NCBI RefSeq assembly: GCF_017742995.1
Contig: NZ_CP072425.1
Location: forward strand, 434,001 to 498,000
From: Pseudoalteromonas viridis
Lineage (GTDB): Bacteria; Pseudomonadota; Gammaproteobacteria; Enterobacterales; Alteromonadaceae
Reading direction: 5' to 3'
Length of the DNA: 64,000 bases
The position numbers and the translations under genes are program-made. Every line of letters starts with the position of its first letter. The first letter of the stretch is position 1. Positions 1 to 7,784 of the stretch are shown here, in pieces. The notes below the pieces were generated by a model. That model made no database searches, was not told where the DNA came from, and saw only the letters and a program-made list of their open reading frames with translations.

Positions 1-172
1 ACTCGTCACTTTGAGCTTGTAAGCCTAAGTATTCATTAATTTGCACTTGACCATTATTTGATTTGGGAATGATAACTTTAAAGTGATGTGGATCGCTTGT
101 AGCGGGCACACCAAAGCCCAGCGTCGCATGCTTCACCGCTGTATTGCTTGTCTTTGATGGTGCCTTTGCCAT
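1..172 (-). CDS. DUF3780-like anti-phage-associated protein (partial, C-terminus outside window)
   Basis: Only the first 57 codons are present; the gene runs off the left edge. It starts at an ATG with a GAGG ribosome site and lies 45 bases downstream of the DUF499 ATPase gene on the same strand, so it is the third gene of that operon. The visible N-terminus has a G-F-G-V-P stretch followed by HHF and a V-I-I-P strand, which I recall as the opening of DUF3780 proteins. DUF3780 proteins travel with DUF499 ATPases and DUF1156 methyltransferases in anti-phage gene sets. The family call rests on this short segment and on position, so it is tentative. Confidence 0.5.
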   Translation of the reverse strand, partial: MAKAPSKTSNTAVKHATLGFGVPATSDPHHFKVIIPKSNNGQVQINEYLGLQAQSDE

Positions 173-217
173 ATTTATTGCCTCTATTTCTTCAAACGTG
201 TCGCTCAAATGCGACGC

Positions 218-3200
218 TTACTCGTCCTGAGCAATGTCTCCAGGTTTTAACTCAATACCAACTAATTTGGCGAACTCTTTTGCTTCAAAGCCGTTCTCAA
301 AATCGATGCCGTCTCTGACTGCAATTGAGACATTGGCATCTGCTTCATTCAGTACATCGCGCAGGCTATTAACGGTCGCCTCGATCATAGCGGCGGTGAT
401 CTGCCGTTCGCCAAAGCGAATACCCACAGTGTTTTCACCTTCGCCAATCTCGATACGTACACCTTTGAAACGGGTGTTGGCCTGGTCTTTAAAGCGGTTA
501 ATAACCGTGAAGACTTTGTCCGTTGTATCCAGTGGAACACGCTTGCCGCTGTTCAGGCGCGCAGGCTTGGAGTCATCAATCTGGACTGTTTTATCGCCGC
601 TATGTGGGATCTGGAAGTCGGCTGTTTTGGTTGCTTCACCTGACTTTGCATAAACCAGCAATCGGGCCGCTTCCGAACCCACTTCGAACGGAGCGGTGTA
701 GTGTTGCCCGTCTTTGGGGTTTGAACCATCCAACGTGTAGAACATGTCGGCTTTCGGTGTGCACTGTAGGGTGACCTTACGCTTATCGGCGGATGGTTCA
801 ATCTGGTGTCGCACCTTAAGGTCTGCCACCCAGCGGATGGCTGGTCCAGTCTCGTATTTTCCTGTCGGATCGGCGACCTTGAAATACAGCGTGCCTTCCG
901 CAGTGCTGAAGTTTTCCAGATCGTCAATCTTAGGGTCGGTCTCGAGAACTTCAGGTTTGGTTGAGTAATAGATAACCGGACTCTCACCCGCATTACGCGG
1001 TGTTAGGCTGATTAGCGACTCTCCCGTATCAGGGCTGGTTCCCAACAGCGAGACGTTGACACTGGTTTTCTCTTTCGGGAATGGGCCTTTTTCAATATAT
1101 CCGTCTTCGCCCAAGCGCCAGCGACCTTGTTTCAGGGCCTCGGTTTTTAAAGTATCCATGCCACCGCTACCCGGCATCCAAGGCCAGCCCGGATTGCATT
1201 TGGCGCGGTTGACGACATCTTTCCATGGGGTGCGACGGTTGTTCGCACCAGAAGGCCACAGTTCAGATTCGGCCATAGCGAAGTACTGCCCGAAGTCATC
1301 TTTCAGATCAGCGGCCAGTTTGTAGTTAGCCCGTGGGTCAGCCATCAGGTTTTCGATTTGTACTTCAGCTGATTGATCACCTTCACCCACTTTCAAACCA
1401 TTGTCTATGGTAACTTTGAGCAGTCGTTCAGAGCCATCGATCTCATCTATACCAGGGAAAAGAATGGTGTTGTAAGCGGCGGAAAGTGCCTTGGTAAAGC
1501 GGCCTTCCGCTTCTTCGAGTCGGTCTCGAGCTTCTTCAAATAAAGTGTCGCCAGACTTGAGACGTTTCTCTATCTGCTCAATAGCATAGAGCTCGCGCAA
1601 GCGTTCTTCCACCGCATCGGCCATGATGCTGTCTTGGCCAGTAAGCACCAATAGATTGTTTTTTTCTTGCTGGAACTCGAAGAAGTTGATGAGTTCATTA
1701 GGTGGTACTTTGCCATCTGGCTTTATCACAATCAGTACACGAGGACCACTCAACTTGAGTTCGTCCATACGCGGAAGAATCTGCACTTCCTGATAAACGT
1801 TGCGCCGATTAGGTTGAAGAATTCCCTTGAGCCGGTTAATCAGAGCTTGATCAATTTTGGGCTGGGGAATTTCCTTAGCGTTACGCTCTATCTGGCGAGA
1901 GAGGTTTTCGGTTTCTTTAATAAAGAAACGCTGGTCTTCACGGTGTAAGTACCAAGCTTGCTCACGCAGCTTTTGAAGGGCTTCTAAGAATTCATCAGCT
2001 TTACGGTTAGGCGCAGCCAAGAATTCAATTACTTCACTTTCTGACAGGCCAATGCGCCCTCCCACAGCACGTGATAGTGAAGATGCCAATAGCAGTGTCA
2101 TTAATTGACTGGCGGCATCGTTGCTTTGTTCGGCATCGATGCTTTCCGCAATGGAATCACCTTTATCTGCAATATCTCGAGTAACAGCTGGAATCAGTTT
2201 TGGCGAGATACGTTCAATCTCGTCTTTAACTTGTTCGTCATTTAGGTCTAGATGCTGAGTGCCTACTAGGAATACGTCATCTGTTTGGCGTTGCTCGACG
2301 CTTTTCAGCAGGCGAGCGGTAAACTGCATCAAGCCGCGTGTTTGACGGAAGCCTTCATTTTCTTTAAAGAGCGCAACCAAGTGCTTGAACGACGGGTGGA
2401 AGGGATAGGTCTCTCTCACCTGTTCGGCAATTTGCTCGATGCTGGATGCAATGATGTAGCCACCGTCTTCCGCTTTCTTTACTTGCTGCGCATATTCCTC
2501 AGCGACATCGCTGATGGTTTGCTCATCCGGAAGTTCATCAATAAGACGCTTTTTTAAAATTTCATAAATTTCATTACCTGACAGTTGCACCGGGGTAATG
2601 GTCATCGACTGCCTGCGGGTTTCTTGCTGCAGATTAGAAATAGCTTCTTTTAGTGTTTTGGTTTGCGCACCATAGCTGCCAGATAGGTTGGCAATGACGA
2701 TACAGCAGTTAGGCAGCTCAAGTGCTGCACTCATCAGCGTGCTTAGACTGTAAACCACCATATTAGCCAAGGTGCCTGAACCATAGACCTGGGTGCTGGC
2801 GTTATCGAGGTAAGGTGGCAACTCGTCGATCATAATCAGCGTGGGAGTATCACCGATGATCTCTTTCCATTTTTGCTGGTCAACTGATTTAGGTCCGTTG
2901 ATCCAATGAGGTTTTATTTTCTCTGCTTCACCTAGTTGAGTAGCAATTTCGCCCCAGATGTAATTGTCGGGGTTATTACGACCATTAAAAGCAGCAATTC
3001 GTGCGTTGCCAAAATCCAGTCGCTCGTTTAAATCAGCAGGTAACACATCAGGGCGCAGATGGGCATGTTTTGCCAGCAAGCCTAGGGCAATCATCATGTG
3101 GGTTTTACCACCACCCATGGCTTGTGTAAGTTCAAACACTGCCTGGTCTGATTTGCCTGATAGGCGAAGCATACCCTCGCGGAAGAGTTGCTCCATACCA

Positions 3201-3343
3201 TGAGTAACATAGTTGCGAGAGAAGAACTCTTTACCATCACCTGCGTCGTTAATGAGATCAGCCAGGTTCTCAATTCCCTGGCTCATTCGATAATCCTGGA
3301 TCACAGGATTAAAACGACACGCCTGCTTAACTGTCTTGATCAT
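218..3343 (-). CDS. DUF499 family AAA+ ATPase, anti-phage-associated
   Basis: Large protein (1041 residues) with a P-loop GGGKTH near residues 77-82 and a Walker B strand LIMIDE ending at residue 174. This is the layout of DUF499 (COG1483) ATPases. The C-terminal third includes a chitobiase/FN3-like segment (YYSTKPEV..., FYTLDGSNPKDG). The family is known from operons with a DUF1156 DNA methyltransferase, DUF3780 protein and HerA-like helicase, described as anti-phage; the reaction is not established. I chose the ATG at 3343 over the GTG at 3358 because GGGAG lies 8 bases upstream. The start overlaps the end of the upstream regulator gene by 17 bases, implying translational coupling. It is cargo rather than ICE backbone. 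Confidence 0.85.
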   Translation of the reverse strand: MIKTVKQACRFNPVIQDYRMSQGIENLADLINDAGDGKEFFSRNYVTHGMEQLFREGMLRLSGKSDQAVFELTQAMGGGKTHMMIALGLLAKHAHLRPDVLPADLNERLDFGNARIAAFNGRNNPDNYIWGEIATQLGEAEKIKPHWINGPKSVDQQKWKEIIGDTPTLIMIDELPPYLDNASTQVYGSGTLANMVVYSLSTLMSAALELPNCCIVIANLSGSYGAQTKTLKEAISNLQQETRRQSMTITPVQLSGNEIYEILKKRLIDELPDEQTISDVAEEYAQQVKKAEDGGYIIASSIEQIAEQVRETYPFHPSFKHLVALFKENEGFRQTRGLMQFTARLLKSVEQRQTDDVFLVGTQHLDLNDEQVKDEIERISPKLIPAVTRDIADKGDSIAESIDAEQSNDAASQLMTLLLASSLSRAVGGRIGLSESEVIEFLAAPNRKADEFLEALQKLREQAWYLHREDQRFFIKETENLSRQIERNAKEIPQPKIDQALINRLKGILQPNRRNVYQEVQILPRMDELKLSGPRVLIVIKPDGKVPPNELINFFEFQQEKNNLLVLTGQDSIMADAVEERLRELYAIEQIEKRLKSGDTLFEEARDRLEEAEGRFTKALSAAYNTILFPGIDEIDGSERLLKVTIDNGLKVGEGDQSAEVQIENLMADPRANYKLAADLKDDFGQYFAMAESELWPSGANNRRTPWKDVVNRAKCNPGWPWMPGSGGMDTLKTEALKQGRWRLGEDGYIEKGPFPKEKTSVNVSLLGTSPDTGESLISLTPRNAGESPVIYYSTKPEVLETDPKIDDLENFSTAEGTLYFKVADPTGKYETGPAIRWVADLKVRHQIEPSADKRKVTLQCTPKADMFYTLDGSNPKDGQHYTAPFEVGSEAARLLVYAKSGEATKTADFQIPHSGDKTVQIDDSKPARLNSGKRVPLDTTDKVFTVINRFKDQANTRFKGVRIEIGEGENTVGIRFGERQITAAMIEATVNSLRDVLNEADANVSIAVRDGIDFENGFEAKEFAKLVGIELKPGDIAQDE

Positions 3344-3536
3344 GCTTAACGCTCCCACGTTGATCTGAATCTTGGGCTTGCTTTATGGCTATACCATTTT
3401 TCTCGCAATGCTCTCGGATGAGCACTTCTATCATGTTGGCGATAGAGCGGTGTTCCGCTTGCGCAGCTGCTCGCAACGCCTCCTTCAAGTCAGGATCGAC
3501 TCGGATGGTAAGCGTCGCAGTTTTGATGGTAGCCAT
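3327..3536 (-). CDS. ribbon-helix-helix (CopG/Arc-like) regulator
   Basis: A 69-residue protein with an N-terminal beta strand (TATLTIRVD) followed by two helices and an N-M-I-E turn, the ribbon-helix-helix DNA-binding fold. The ATG at 3536 has GGGAGAG just upstream; an alternative start 8 codons earlier lacks one. It is the first gene of the operon with the DUF499 ATPase and overlaps it. By analogy with antitoxin and defence-operon repressors it probably controls its own operon through the palindrome just upstream. That role is inferred. Confidence 0.8.
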   Translation of the reverse strand: MATIKTATLTIRVDPDLKEALRAAAQAEHRSIANMIEVLIREHCEKNGIAIKQAQDSDQRGSVKHDQDS

Positions 3537-3576
3537 TACACTCTCCCAGAATGCCTGCAAATGTACTGCATATTAC

Positions 3577-3592
3577 ATTACAGTATTGTAAT
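3577..3592. promoter_or_regulatory. putative operator palindrome for the RHH regulator
   Basis: Palindrome ATTACAGTATTGTAAT, with perfect 6-base arms, 40 bases upstream of the RHH start in an A+T-rich leader. A second TTACA half-site lies just beside it (around 3573). The position suits autoregulation. No binding evidence can be given from sequence alone. Confidence 0.4.
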
Positions 3593-3607
3593 CAACAAGG
3601 ATAAAAT

Positions 3608-3907
3608 TTACGGTGTAATTAACTTATAATTCCCTATTTTTATTATTTTTTTGGAATAAACCATCACACCAGTATTGTTATATTTATCCTTGATAGACAT
3701 CTCCCGAATGCGCCTGGCGACTTCTGCCTGTGCTGGTAGCAATGGCAGCATCCCTTCAGCCTTCGCGTCCGGTGCAGACTCTTGGCCACAGGATATCAAG
3801 TGCTTCCATGGTTCTTTAAGAAAGCGCTCGAACGTGATGCCAAATTCAATGATGCGGGCAGAGACGAAGATTTCGCCCCAGTATTCAATGTAGGTGTCTT
3901 GGTACAT
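3608..3907 (-). CDS. ICE backbone hypothetical protein, C-terminus probably replaced
   Basis: A 99-residue protein starting YQDTYIEYWGEIF at an ATG with AGAGGAA upstream. The N-terminal two thirds (to about LLPAQAEVARR) resembles a small conserved protein I associate with SXT/R391-type elements; I do not know its function. The last ~25 codons are unusually A+T-rich and lysine/isoleucine-rich, unlike the rest. This suggests the original 3' end was lost when the adjacent DUF499 cargo arrived. It could also simply be a divergent allele. Confidence 0.5.
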   Translation of the reverse strand: MYQDTYIEYWGEIFVSARIIEFGITFERFLKEPWKHLISCGQESAPDAKAEGMLPLLPAQAEVARRIREMSIKDKYNNTGVMVYSKKIIKIGNYKLITP

Positions 3908-3980
3908 GGAAAGATTCCTCTTATTGGTTAAACCATGAGTTCACTTTCCATTTTCCAGAGGTTTTCAAATATGCAAGAGG

Positions 3981-4889
3981 CTATGACAAAGCTTTAAATC
4001 GATTGCGGGCATCTTTGTAGTCATAGTGGGCATGTTCTGAGCCACGATGATACAAATCATCCAGGTAAGTTTGTTCCTGCGGCAACTCGTCTTCGCTGAT
4101 TTCGCGCCACCAATGTTTGTTGGCACCTTTAACACCGTCATGCCAGCGGTAACCGCGCTCTTTTAAATAGTCCTTTACGTCAAACGGCGCACCAAACGCA
4201 CGAACTAACACAGTTCGCCTGTCCGCTTCAGACAACAAGTTTGCAACGGACTCGGGCAACAAATGGAACAACCAGGCCATCGCCAAACAATCGGTTGCAG
4301 CTCGGTGTCCTTCATAAAACCAACCTAAGCGAAGCAGCAGGTACTCAAGCTTTCGACTTTCAAAACCCAGTGCCTTCCAATCTATGCCACTGGCTGAACA
4401 GGCCCAAGATAGATGGCCTAATGCAGCAAACCGCTTTTCAAAGAAAGGACGATCAAACTGTGCATTGTGTGCAACCACCAGCGGATCATCGGATAACCAA
4501 CTCGCTACCAGTGAATCATCAATGTGCTGGCCTTGCACCATCTCATCAGTGATACCGGTTAACTCGGTAATCAGCTCGGGGATTGGCTTGCCGGGATCTT
4601 CATACAAGCTGATCACATCAACAATCGACACAACCTGCTTAGCAGAGGGGCTGTAAAGCACCTTAACCATACCAAGCTCAATAATGGACTCATCATCGGC
4701 AGACAGTCCGGTTGTCTCTGTATCGAGCAGCACCATCGGTTGTTCATCACCGACCAAAGGAGAGAATTCAAGTGGCCAGGACTGCGGCTCACGCGTTAAT
4801 GGAATACGCTCCAGCAATCTAAAATCTTCTGGTCTTTCTGGGATATCCGCGAGGCGCTCTAGCAGAAATGGCGCAGGGGCTCTTGTCAT
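3981..4889 (-). CDS. DnaQ-like 3'-5' exonuclease (DEDDh)
   Basis: 302 residues. ExoI carries the D-T-E pair in LLDTETTG, ExoII the HNAQFDRPFF segment, and ExoIII the HRAATD segment, together giving the DEDDh active site of DnaQ-superfamily exonucleases. A C-terminal extension holds GYRWHDGVKGANKHWWREI, a pattern also seen at the ends of other DNA polymerase III epsilon-like exonucleases. I chose the ATG at 4889, with GAGGAA 8 bases upstream, rather than a GTG at 4934. It probably trims DNA 3' ends in ICE DNA metabolism and lies beside the rumAB mutagenesis genes, transcribed the other way. The specific substrate is not known. Confidence 0.8.
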   Translation of the reverse strand: MTRAPAPFLLERLADIPERPEDFRLLERIPLTREPQSWPLEFSPLVGDEQPMVLLDTETTGLSADDESIIELGMVKVLYSPSAKQVVSIVDVISLYEDPGKPIPELITELTGITDEMVQGQHIDDSLVASWLSDDPLVVAHNAQFDRPFFEKRFAALGHLSWACSASGIDWKALGFESRKLEYLLLRLGWFYEGHRAATDCLAMAWLFHLLPESVANLLSEADRRTVLVRAFGAPFDVKDYLKERGYRWHDGVKGANKHWWREISEDELPQEQTYLDDLYHRGSEHAHYDYKDARNRFKALS

Positions 4890-4934
4890 TGATGGTTCCT
4901 CTTCAATTCTATTGTTCGCTTTAGGTGATTTCAC

Positions 4935-5483
4935 TGTGCCACAGGTTTTTCTATATGCACCTTGGATACCTAAGCGTTTTTTTAATCTTTCTACTGGGTG
5001 AACCCATGTATGAAGGCTTTGGCTAAGCCTTTCAGAAAGCCTTAGCTAAACCCTTTAGGTAACCCTTACCGATACCCTTTACGTATGGCTTAGCCAACCC
5101 CTTTTCAAACGGTTGCAAAAGGCTTGAACTGAGTTCGACTGAGCATTTTAATGGTGCTCCTAACTTCGCTTTAAGCCAGTAAATTCAATACGAAGCAGAA
5201 TTTTACTAACTGTTTTTAAACCCTTTGCAAAGGGTTCAACAAGCCTTGTTTGACGGTTACTTGACCCATGTGTTAACCAGTAGCAGTAACAGGATCAGTA
5301 ACAGAAACAAGAGCAGTAGGCAGAAGCAGTATTGTCCAAGCCTTGCAGGCTTTGACGAGGGCGAGCGATCCCCCACATCTAGTTTTTCATCACAAAAAAT
5401 AAATCACCGACAACACAGCGTCTTACTCGAACAACTACAGTTTTACCTACAATTTTACTTGTAGAAATCAGCATAGCATTAGA
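4935..5483. other. non-coding region between exonuclease gene and rumA
   Basis: I see no convincing gene in this ~550-base stretch; the short open frames have poor codon use and no ribosome sites. It contains a cluster of GGCTTAGCC-like words (annotated separately) and a purine-rich stretch at about 5276-5332 made of spaced CAGTA/CAGAA units (CAGTAACAGGATCAGTAACA and similar), which looks like decayed simple-sequence DNA. Confidence 0.5.
5013..5130. repeat. cluster of GGCTTAGCC / AACCCTTT words
   Basis: Within about 120 bases there are repeated short palindrome-like words: GGCTAAGCC, GCCTTAGCTAAACCC, TGGCTTAGCC and AAGGCTTG. They are interleaved with three AACCCTTT or TACCCTTT words. Arms can pair into several alternative hairpins. 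The spacing is irregular, so these are not classical iterons. Possible roles are protein binding or a decayed repeat; the function is unknown. Confidence 0.45.
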
Positions 5484-5503
5484 TACTGTATAAACAAACA
5501 GTA
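5484..5503 (+). promoter_or_regulatory. LexA (SOS) box upstream of rumA
   Basis: TACTGTATAAACAAACAGTA matches the gammaproteobacterial SOS box (CTG-N10-CAG with TACTGT arms) and ends 26 bases before the rumA start. UmuD/UmuC-type operons are classically LexA-repressed, so rumAB is expected to be induced by DNA damage. Confidence 0.9.
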
Positions 5504-5529
5504 TTAATTGTGATTTTTCGAGGTTCGTC

Positions 5530-5979
5530 ATGAGTGTCTCGCTGATAGGCCGTAGCGGCGCACTTGCCTTCATCAAAGCCAAGCGCCTTCGTATTCCATT
5601 GTTCATGGAACGTGTTTCTGCTGGTTTTCCCTCACCAGCGCAGGATTATGTTGAGCAAACGCTCGACCTTAACGAGCTTTGCATCAAACGACCGGCTGCA
5701 ACGTTCTTTGTGCGTGTTGAAGGTGATTCTATGATTGATGCCGGGATTCACCCAGATGATATTCTGGTGGTTGATCGCTCTGTCCAAGCAGAACACGGTG
5801 ACATTGTCATCGCTGGTATCCATGGTGAACTCACGGTAAAGGAGCTTCAACTAAGGCCGTGCGTCATGCTGCTCCCAAGAAACCAGGTGTATGAGCCCAT
5901 TCATATTCCTGAAGGGACAGAGTTAGAGATATTTGGTGTGGTCACCAATGTGGTGCGAAACATGCGCCGCAAGTCGTGA
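5530..5979 (+). CDS. rumA: RumA, UmuD-like self-cleaving subunit of DNA polymerase V
   Basis: 149 residues. Ser67 (in EGDSM) and Lys104 (in TVKEL) form the Ser-Lys dyad of the LexA/UmuD peptidase family, spaced 37 residues apart as in UmuD S60/K97. An Ala31-Gly32 pair lies 35 residues before the serine, where RecA-stimulated self-cleavage occurs in UmuD (Cys-Gly there). The processed form partners with RumB in translesion synthesis. The start has GAGG upstream and follows a LexA box. rumA is a conserved SXT/R391 ICE gene and lies 7 bases before rumB. Confidence 0.93.
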   Translation: MSVSLIGRSGALAFIKAKRLRIPLFMERVSAGFPSPAQDYVEQTLDLNELCIKRPAATFFVRVEGDSMIDAGIHPDDILVVDRSVQAEHGDIVIAGIHGELTVKELQLRPCVMLLPRNQVYEPIHIPEGTELEIFGVVTNVVRNMRRKS

Positions 5980-5986
5980 GTATCCC

Positions 5987-7255
5987 ATGCCTGTATTTGC
6001 CTTGGTGGACTGCAACAATTTTTACGCCAGTTGTGAGAAGCTGTTTCGTCCTGATTTAAAAGATACGCCGGTTGTGGTGCTGTCTAACAATGACGGCTGC
6101 GTGGTTGCACGCTCACGTGAAGCTAAGTTACTCGGTATAAAAATGGGCGTACCCGTCTTTCAGATCAAAGCTGAAATGCAGCGCCATGGCATTTTGGCAT
6201 TCTCGTCCAATTACGCGCTGTACGCAGATTTGAGCAGTCGAGTGATGCGCACTTTGGAGGAAATGGCACCACGAGTAGAGGTTTACTCCATTGACGAAGC
6301 GTTTTTAGATTTAACCGGTATAGAGTCTGCCATATCTCTTGTCGAGTTCGGACAACAAGTGCGAGAGCGGATAGGTAACTGGATTGGGATCACCGTCTGT
6401 GTAGGCATTGCACCGACTAAAACACTCGCCAAACTGGCAAACCATGCCGCCAAAAAGTATCCAGCCACTCAGGGCGTTGTAGACCTGACCAATCCAGATC
6501 GGCAACGTCGATTACTCGCATTAGTCCCGGTTGATGATGTTTGGGGCGTTGGTAGACGGCTTTCTAAGCGTTTAAATGCGTTGGGTATCACCACAGCCTT
6601 AGACCTAGCCAATGCCTCCCCTAGAGCCATCAGAGACCAGTTTTCAGTGGTTTTAGAGAGAACCGTCAGAGAGCTCAATGGTGAGTCGTGCATTGAACTT
6701 GAAGAGATCCCGCCAACTAAGAAGCAAATCGTCTGTAGCCGTTCATTTGGCGTAAAAGTAACGCACTTTGAATTGTTACGTGAGGCCGTATGTGAACACG
6801 CAACCCGCGCCACTGAAAAGCTACGCAAAGAACAGCAGCAAGCCAAAGTGATGACCGTGTTCATACGTACCAGCCCCTTTAAGGACAACGAGCCGCAATA
6901 CAGCAACTCTGCATCGGGTGAGTTACTGATCCCCAGTTGCGATACACGGGATTTTATCGAGCTGGCCAATCACTTACTCAAGCGGATATGGAAAGATGGC
7001 TTTCGCTATGCCAAAGCGGGCGTCATGCTGTCTGACTTTTACGATCCTGGCATGTTTCAACCAGGACTATTCGATGACGTATCGACCCGCTCTAATAGCC
7101 AGCAGTTAATGTCTGTATTGGACATCATTAACCAAAGTGGTGCCGGAAAGGTTTTCTTTGCTGGACAAGGTACGAAGAAAGATTGGTCGATGAAGCGAGA
7201 GCATTTGTCTCCCGCCTACACAACACGCTGGGACCAGTTGCCGCGAGTTAAGTAG
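5987..7255 (+). CDS. rumB: RumB, UmuC-like Y-family translesion polymerase
   Basis: 422 residues, the same length as UmuC. The N-terminus FALVDCNNFYASCEKLF carries the first catalytic Asp of Y-family polymerases, and SIDEAFLDL (about residue 102) carries the Asp-Glu pair. A GVGRRLSKRLNALGI segment is the helix-hairpin-helix, and the C-terminus FFAGQGTKKDWSMKREHLSP is typical of UmuC/RumB. I chose the ATG at 5987 rather than an upstream in-frame start inside rumA. In many SXT/R391 ICEs rumB is disrupted by resistance transposons; here it is intact, so the mutagenic polymerase is likely functional. Confidence 0.95.
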   Translation: MPVFALVDCNNFYASCEKLFRPDLKDTPVVVLSNNDGCVVARSREAKLLGIKMGVPVFQIKAEMQRHGILAFSSNYALYADLSSRVMRTLEEMAPRVEVYSIDEAFLDLTGIESAISLVEFGQQVRERIGNWIGITVCVGIAPTKTLAKLANHAAKKYPATQGVVDLTNPDRQRRLLALVPVDDVWGVGRRLSKRLNALGITTALDLANASPRAIRDQFSVVLERTVRELNGESCIELEEIPPTKKQIVCSRSFGVKVTHFELLREAVCEHATRATEKLRKEQQQAKVMTVFIRTSPFKDNEPQYSNSASGELLIPSCDTRDFIELANHLLKRIWKDGFRYAKAGVMLSDFYDPGMFQPGLFDDVSTRSNSQQLMSVLDIINQSGAGKVFFAGQGTKKDWSMKREHLSPAYTTRWDQLPRVK

Positions 7256-7265
7256 CGCAGTTGAC

Positions 7266-7355
7266 TCAATACACATTCACTCTGCGATACAGCATGTTGA
7301 GCTTATCAACCTGGCTTCGAACATCACTGAAGAATTCTTCTTTCTCCATGGTCAG
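7266..7355 (-). pseudogene. mobI 3'-end remnant (second, diverged allele)
   Basis: Read on the minus strand this segment encodes TMEKEEFFSDVRSQVDKLNM followed by LYRRVNVY and a stop. It is the C-terminal ~29 residues of MobI, intact to the stop codon, while the rest of mobI is missing. The complete gene at 11239-11682 has the same tail with several differences. The two DNA segments align without gaps over about 91 bases with about 10 mismatches. The break at about 7355 marks the left edge of the inserted defence module. Confidence 0.9.
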
Positions 7356-7784
7356 AGAAAGCTAACCATCTTAGAACCTATTTCTTATGCCGGGTCCAAT
7401 GCAGTGTAGAACTGTGTATTGAATGAACAGGACGCCGACTTCAAGCGCAAGACATTGACTATTCATAAAAGAAAAAATGATCAAAAACTCGATTTTACTA
7501 TTGAAAAGGGTTCTGGACTGAGAGATCTCAATGGGAGCTTTTGAACACGGATACACAGGAAAAAGCCGAAGTCCTACACAATGTGACGATTCAAGATTTG
7601 TCTCTAGGCTTAAGCCCCTGTTGGCATAACGTACCGCCTCTGTGTAACGGGGGATTGAATTAAGTATTTTCACGTAACCACTGACGAAGCCCCACGAAAA
7701 TGCGTTCACAAAACCTACACTAAAACCCAATCAAGTGCTATTATGTTCAAAATTCAGCACCTATGTTCACATAAAGGCCTAAAA
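7356..7784. other. non-coding left flank of the IetAS module
   Basis: I find no supported gene here. A 119-codon open frame on the minus strand (7371-7730) has no ribosome site and a composition typical of chance frames. The stretch may hold decayed mobile DNA, but no transposase or terminal repeat can be recognised. The promoter of the downstream ATPase gene should lie in its last ~100 bases. Confidence 0.4.

Noticed and set aside
7371..7730. 119-codon open frame on the minus strand in the IetAS left flank
   Set aside because: No ribosome site, no family resemblance and a composition expected of chance; it was treated as non-coding.
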